DNA of 22,545 bases from Larix sibirica (Eukaryota > Streptophyta > Pinopsida > Pinales > Pinaceae): assembly GCA_004151065.3 (NCBI GenBank), contig NWUY0300019239.1:54204-76748 (forward strand), written 5' to 3'. The notes below the pieces were generated by a model. That model was not told where the DNA came from and did no database searches. It saw only the letters and a list, made by a program, of their open reading frames with translations. Below, piece after piece: positions 20,128 through 22,545 of this stretch. A program made the position numbers and the translations under genes. Each line of letters opens with the position of its first letter. The first letter of the stretch is position 1.

Positions 20128-20378
20128 TGTTAGAGGAGCCTAGTCGACTAGCCGACTAGGTCCTCTGACTGACCATAGTGGGGTCGGTCTAGTCGGTCAG
20201 TTAGCCGATTGAATTGACAGTTATAGCCAAATAACTACTTGTAAATTGTATATTTAGGCTGGTGAGCCAAGGACATATAGCAGGTTGTACAGTATTTTAT
20301 CTCTGCTAATACAAAGGCTTGTTGCTGCTGTCCCACTTACTCTTTTGTTTCCTAATGTTATATGTTCATGTGATCGTT

Positions 20379-20412
<34 letters not shown>

Positions 20413-20453
20413 ATGTGATATGGTTAACCTATGCAACTCCTGAGACTACAACA
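20128..20453 (+). repeat. Gypsy 3' LTR (326 bp)
   Basis: It is the partner of 11051-11354. It contains a perfect palindrome CTAGTCGACTAG (20140-20151), an inverted repeat ACTGACC/GGTCAGT (20168-20174, 20195-20201) and a (TA)n-(TG)12 tract (20379-20412) that explains its extra length. Confidence 0.95.
20389..20412 (+). repeat. (TG)12 microsatellite in 3' LTR
   Basis: Twelve TG units follow a short TA run. The 5' LTR has only ATATATGTGATG at the same place, so the repeat expanded after insertion. Confidence 0.95.
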
Positions 20454-20458
20454 GTGCC
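20454..20458 (+). repeat. Target site duplication, right copy (GTGCC)
   Basis: These five bases follow the CA end of the 3' LTR and differ from the left copy GTGCA at one position. Confidence 0.85.
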
Positions 20459-21166
20459 CAACTTTATTGCATTTCAAACATTTCCTTGAAGATTGCCTTG
20501 GAGATTTAGATCTACCTTTTGGATTTAGATATGCCCCCAAAGACTTACTTTTATTTCTATTTTGGGGATGACCTCTTACATATAAGCCATCCTTGCCCTA
20601 ATTATCGATGGTTTTCTACCTCATTTCTTCATATAATAGGGATGCAAGCACATCATCAAAATATAATGTGGTTGCATTACTTCCAATACCTACAACATAC
20701 TATCCCATGATTTTGGGAAAGAACATTGTAGACTAATGAACTTATCTTTGTAAAAAATATTGATATTAATAGACAATAACTAATTTATCATAGTGCTAAA
20801 GCCATTGAGATACTTTGTCATGGAGTTGTTGTCATTCATCCTCAAAAGGTAAAATTTATTTTGAAGGAATAACTTCTTTACCAGGGACTTAGACAAACAG
20901 AGCCCCTAACTTATCTCATAACACCTTGGTCATGGCTTCTTCAAAGAAATTAAGTAACAATGAATCTAAAATACATAACCATATCATACTTTTTTCCTTC
21001 CTATTTAACTTGGCCTAGTTTACCACCGACATACCCATGGTGCAGCATTAGAGTCCACAACAATCCATTGTTCTTTGTCTACAAGAATGTCTTCCATCTA
21101 AAGCTTACATAGCTCAAATTTTCGACCATTGAATTTCTTAATATCTATTCTGGGACTGCTCACCAT
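20454..21166 (-). pseudogene. Copia gag, N-terminal through first half of knuckle
   Basis: The ATG at 21166-21164 opens MVSSPRIDIKKFNGRKFELCKL, then a stop and MEDILVDKEQWIVV, which matches the copia gag start (kFdGxNFxxWkxxMxxxL). After frame breaks, the end reads KDGLYVRG near 20580, a Ser/Arg/Lys-rich stretch, and CLKCNKVGH at 20454-20480, the C-x2-C-x4-H part of the knuckle. The knuckle's last Cys is at 11031-11033, across the gypsy element. Gag would form the particle and bind RNA. Short plus-strand frames near 20519-20710 are shadows. Confidence 0.85.
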
Positions 21167-21301
21167 TGTCTTTCACACAAGAATCACTAATGTAGAGCTC
21201 CCACCAAATCCAAGTTTATCACAAACCCAATATAAAATTCCTCGACCAAGAATGAGCGAAACCCTCAACAACTAAGGCATCCTCTTGAAGTTGACAACCT
21301 C

Positions 21302-21313
21302 ACTCTAATACCA
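21302..21313 (-). other. Copia primer-binding site (initiator tRNA-Met type)
   Basis: The minus strand reads TGGTATTAGAGT, which differs by one transition from the TGGTATCAGAG core complementary to plant initiator tRNA-Met, the standard copia primer. It lies two bases from the LTR end and about 140 bp upstream of the gag ATG. Confidence 0.88.
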
Positions 21314-21315
21314 AC

Positions 21316-21876
21316 TGTACGTTTTAAACATTTTCAAGTAAACAATGACACATATACACACATAGTACACAAATATTTTACACACATATTTACCTTGGAA
21401 ACGCTTAACCAGGAAAATTAGCATAACTTAGAGTCACACCTCTCTTTTCTTCGTTCTATTAACTTCACCATTCACAATACAATATCTAGGTGTTCTGCAA
21501 CATCCAAAAGCCTAATATGTTAACTTGGATTTGATTACAACCTAATCCCTTAATTGATATTAGATTACAATGGGCCAAAACCAATGGCTAAAACATATAA
21601 ATTGAACCCAAATATTTTTCTCTTGGGAGCTTTGCTCTTGAACCCTTGGATGAAGGGCTTGCTGGTCCTCTATACCCCAAGTTGTGTATGGGGTGGGTGG
21701 GCTTACTCATTGGGGGCCAAGCCCCAAATCCTTATCAAGATGTGACTAAGTCTACATGCAAAGGATACAACACATATCCAAGACTTGTTTCGCCAAATTT
21801 TGACAACCAAAGGGATTTTTCTACAAATTAGATGCCATCCCACTAAATTTTGATTTGTCTTGTGAATGACCTAACA
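21316..21876 (-). repeat. Copia 5' LTR (approximate outer end)
   Basis: The inner end (…GTACA on the minus strand) is set by the primer-binding site. A TGTTAG start on the minus strand at 21876 gives a 561 bp LTR with TGT...ACA ends. The outer end is chosen only on that border motif and could be wrong. Short open frames near 21554-21831 carry no motif. Confidence 0.45.
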
Positions 21877-22100
21877 AGGTGAATACATAAATAATTTACA
21901 TTTTCTATCAAACTAAAAACCTTGCACAAGGTATATTTAGGAATCCTTGTTTTGTGGTTGGTGATATCTTTGCCTATCCCTTCTCGCTTTCTAAATGGAT
22001 TAGTCTAATTAAGTAGTTTTCATAACACAAATAGCAATTATTAATATCTTTATAGTTATATATTTATAATATATAATTTCCATGTGTTATACTAATATGA
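21877..22100. other. A+T-rich intergenic DNA
   Basis: No gene or repeat could be recognised here. Confidence 0.5.
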
Positions 22101-22102
22101 AT

Positions 22103-22290
22103 GTTTTTTTCCCAAGGAAAACCTTGCGAAAAAACTTACGAGTACTTCCTTATGATCCATGGATGGTAAACATGGTAAACCACCGGCCCTGATTACAAAG
22201 CCTAACTTTAAGGGGATTGAGAGAGTCGAACCCATGACCTCCCCAACTTATGGGGAGAGATCACACCTCTAGACCATATCACTTTAGATG
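22103..22290 (-). mobile_element. tRNA-derived SINE-like remnant
   Basis: The minus strand reads TGGTCTAGAGG (22266-22276), fitting a Pol III A box, and GTTCGACTC (22223-22231), a full match to the B-box pattern GWTCRANNC. The spacing of about 45 bases is normal for an internal promoter. The 3' part includes GGTGGTTTACC, a motif seen in plant Au-like SINEs, and a T7 run at the plus-strand left edge could be the A tail. I see no clear target duplication and no tRNA cloverleaf. Confidence 0.5.
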
Positions 22291-22453
22291 ATCCTTGGGG
22301 CTAAAAGTTTGAAGGACATGGGGGTGGTCTTTGATCCATTTATGTGTGCACGAGATTAGATCATTTAACATAATCTCCATGTGTGCAACAACTTGTTTGA
22401 CCACTACCTTAACTACCTTAAGGTGATCCCATGCCTCTAGGAATAGTCCTAAT

Positions 22454-22495
22454 GGGAATTAAACCTTGCCCACAAGTGAAAAACTCCTCACTCCA
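22454..22495 (-). mobile_element. Second possible SINE promoter remnant
   Basis: The minus strand reads TGGAGTGAGGAG (22484-22495), then GGTTTAATTCCC (22454-22465), which resembles a B box with one mismatch. The spacing is about 30 bases. It may be a more decayed SINE related to the one at 22103-22290. Confidence 0.3.
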
Positions 22496-22545
22496 TAATA
22501 ATATGAATGATAATTATTAATGTTGATGTATATGTAACTTCGGAA

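Larger units (their letters stand above)
11051..20453 (+). mobile_element. Ty3/gypsy LTR retrotransposon, full length but decayed
   Basis: The element has two LTRs (11051-11354 and 20128-20453) beginning TGTT and ending CA, flanked by a 5 bp duplication, and a purine tract before the 3' LTR. Between them lie gag, protease, RT, RNase H and integrase in the Ty3/gypsy order. No chromodomain is visible after the integrase, and I see no movement or envelope protein. Hand alignment of the LTRs gives about 36 substitutions over ~300 bases plus a TG-repeat expansion, so the copy is old. Stops and at least six frame shifts inactivate it. It is nested inside a copia element of opposite orientation. Confidence 0.95.
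20454..21876 (-). mobile_element. Ty1/copia retrotransposon, 5' portion (minus strand)
   Basis: This is the other half of the element at 8091-11050. On the minus strand it holds a 5' LTR, a primer-binding site, and gag up to the first half of the zinc knuckle. The outer LTR end is a guess, because the partner LTR is missing and no target duplication can be tested. Confidence 0.8.

Noticed and set aside
11051-20453. Endogenous pararetrovirus (caulimovirid) instead of an LTR retrotransposon
   Set aside because: There are two LTRs, a target duplication, a purine tract and an integrase after RNase H. No movement protein was seen.
21554-21831. Two overlapping plus-strand frames as a gene
   Set aside because: They lie inside the copia LTR, antisense to the element, and carry no domain.
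22195-22290. A functional tRNA gene on the minus strand
   Set aside because: Only the A and B boxes are present. No acceptor stem or anticodon arm can be folded.

Overview
This window looks like nuclear DNA of a land plant. The evidence is the set of decayed plant-type retrotransposons (L1-like LINE, Ty1/copia, Ty3/gypsy), high A+T, and no operon or bacterial gene signal. Their great age and heavy decay fit a genome that keeps old transposons, such as a conifer or other large-genome plant, but the species cannot be read from the sequence. I find no intact host gene. Nearly every long reading frame with recognisable homology is a fragment of a dead retroelement.

Layout: 1-2670 is A+T-rich DNA with no gene, holding a duplicated ~180 bp repeat. 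2670-6660 (+) is a 5'-truncated L1-type LINE with the end of the endonuclease, the reverse transcriptase (RT), a zinc-finger remnant and a C-terminal RNase H, all carrying stops. 6661-7190 holds an unidentified coding-like stretch, and 7190-7930 nothing recognisable. A single N at 8090 marks a junction. From 8091 to 11050, and again from 20454 to about 21876, lies one copia element on the minus strand: part of RNase H, RT, integrase, protease and gag, then a primer-binding site and a 5' LTR. Its 3' LTR is missing.

The two copia halves are separated by a 9,403 bp gypsy element on the plus strand (11051-20453). It has 304 and 326 bp LTRs (TG...CA), a 5 bp target duplication with one mismatch (GTGCA/GTGCC), a purine tract, a gag with up to five CCHC knuckles, protease, an extra gag-like segment, RT, RNase H and a D,D-35-E integrase. 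A 0.6 kb stretch after integrase is unusually open on both strands. The insertion fell exactly in the histidine codon of the copia gag zinc knuckle, so the order of events is clear: copia first, gypsy later. By hand I count about 36 substitutions over ~300 aligned LTR bases (~12%), an old insertion.

21877-22545 has no gene but carries two minus-strand stretches with tRNA-like A and B boxes, probably SINE remnants.

Nothing here forms a working pathway. The points of interest are the nested insertion, the extra gag-like module in the gypsy pol region, the tandem zinc knuckles, the two-strand open stretch after integrase, and the LTR stem whose two arms changed together.
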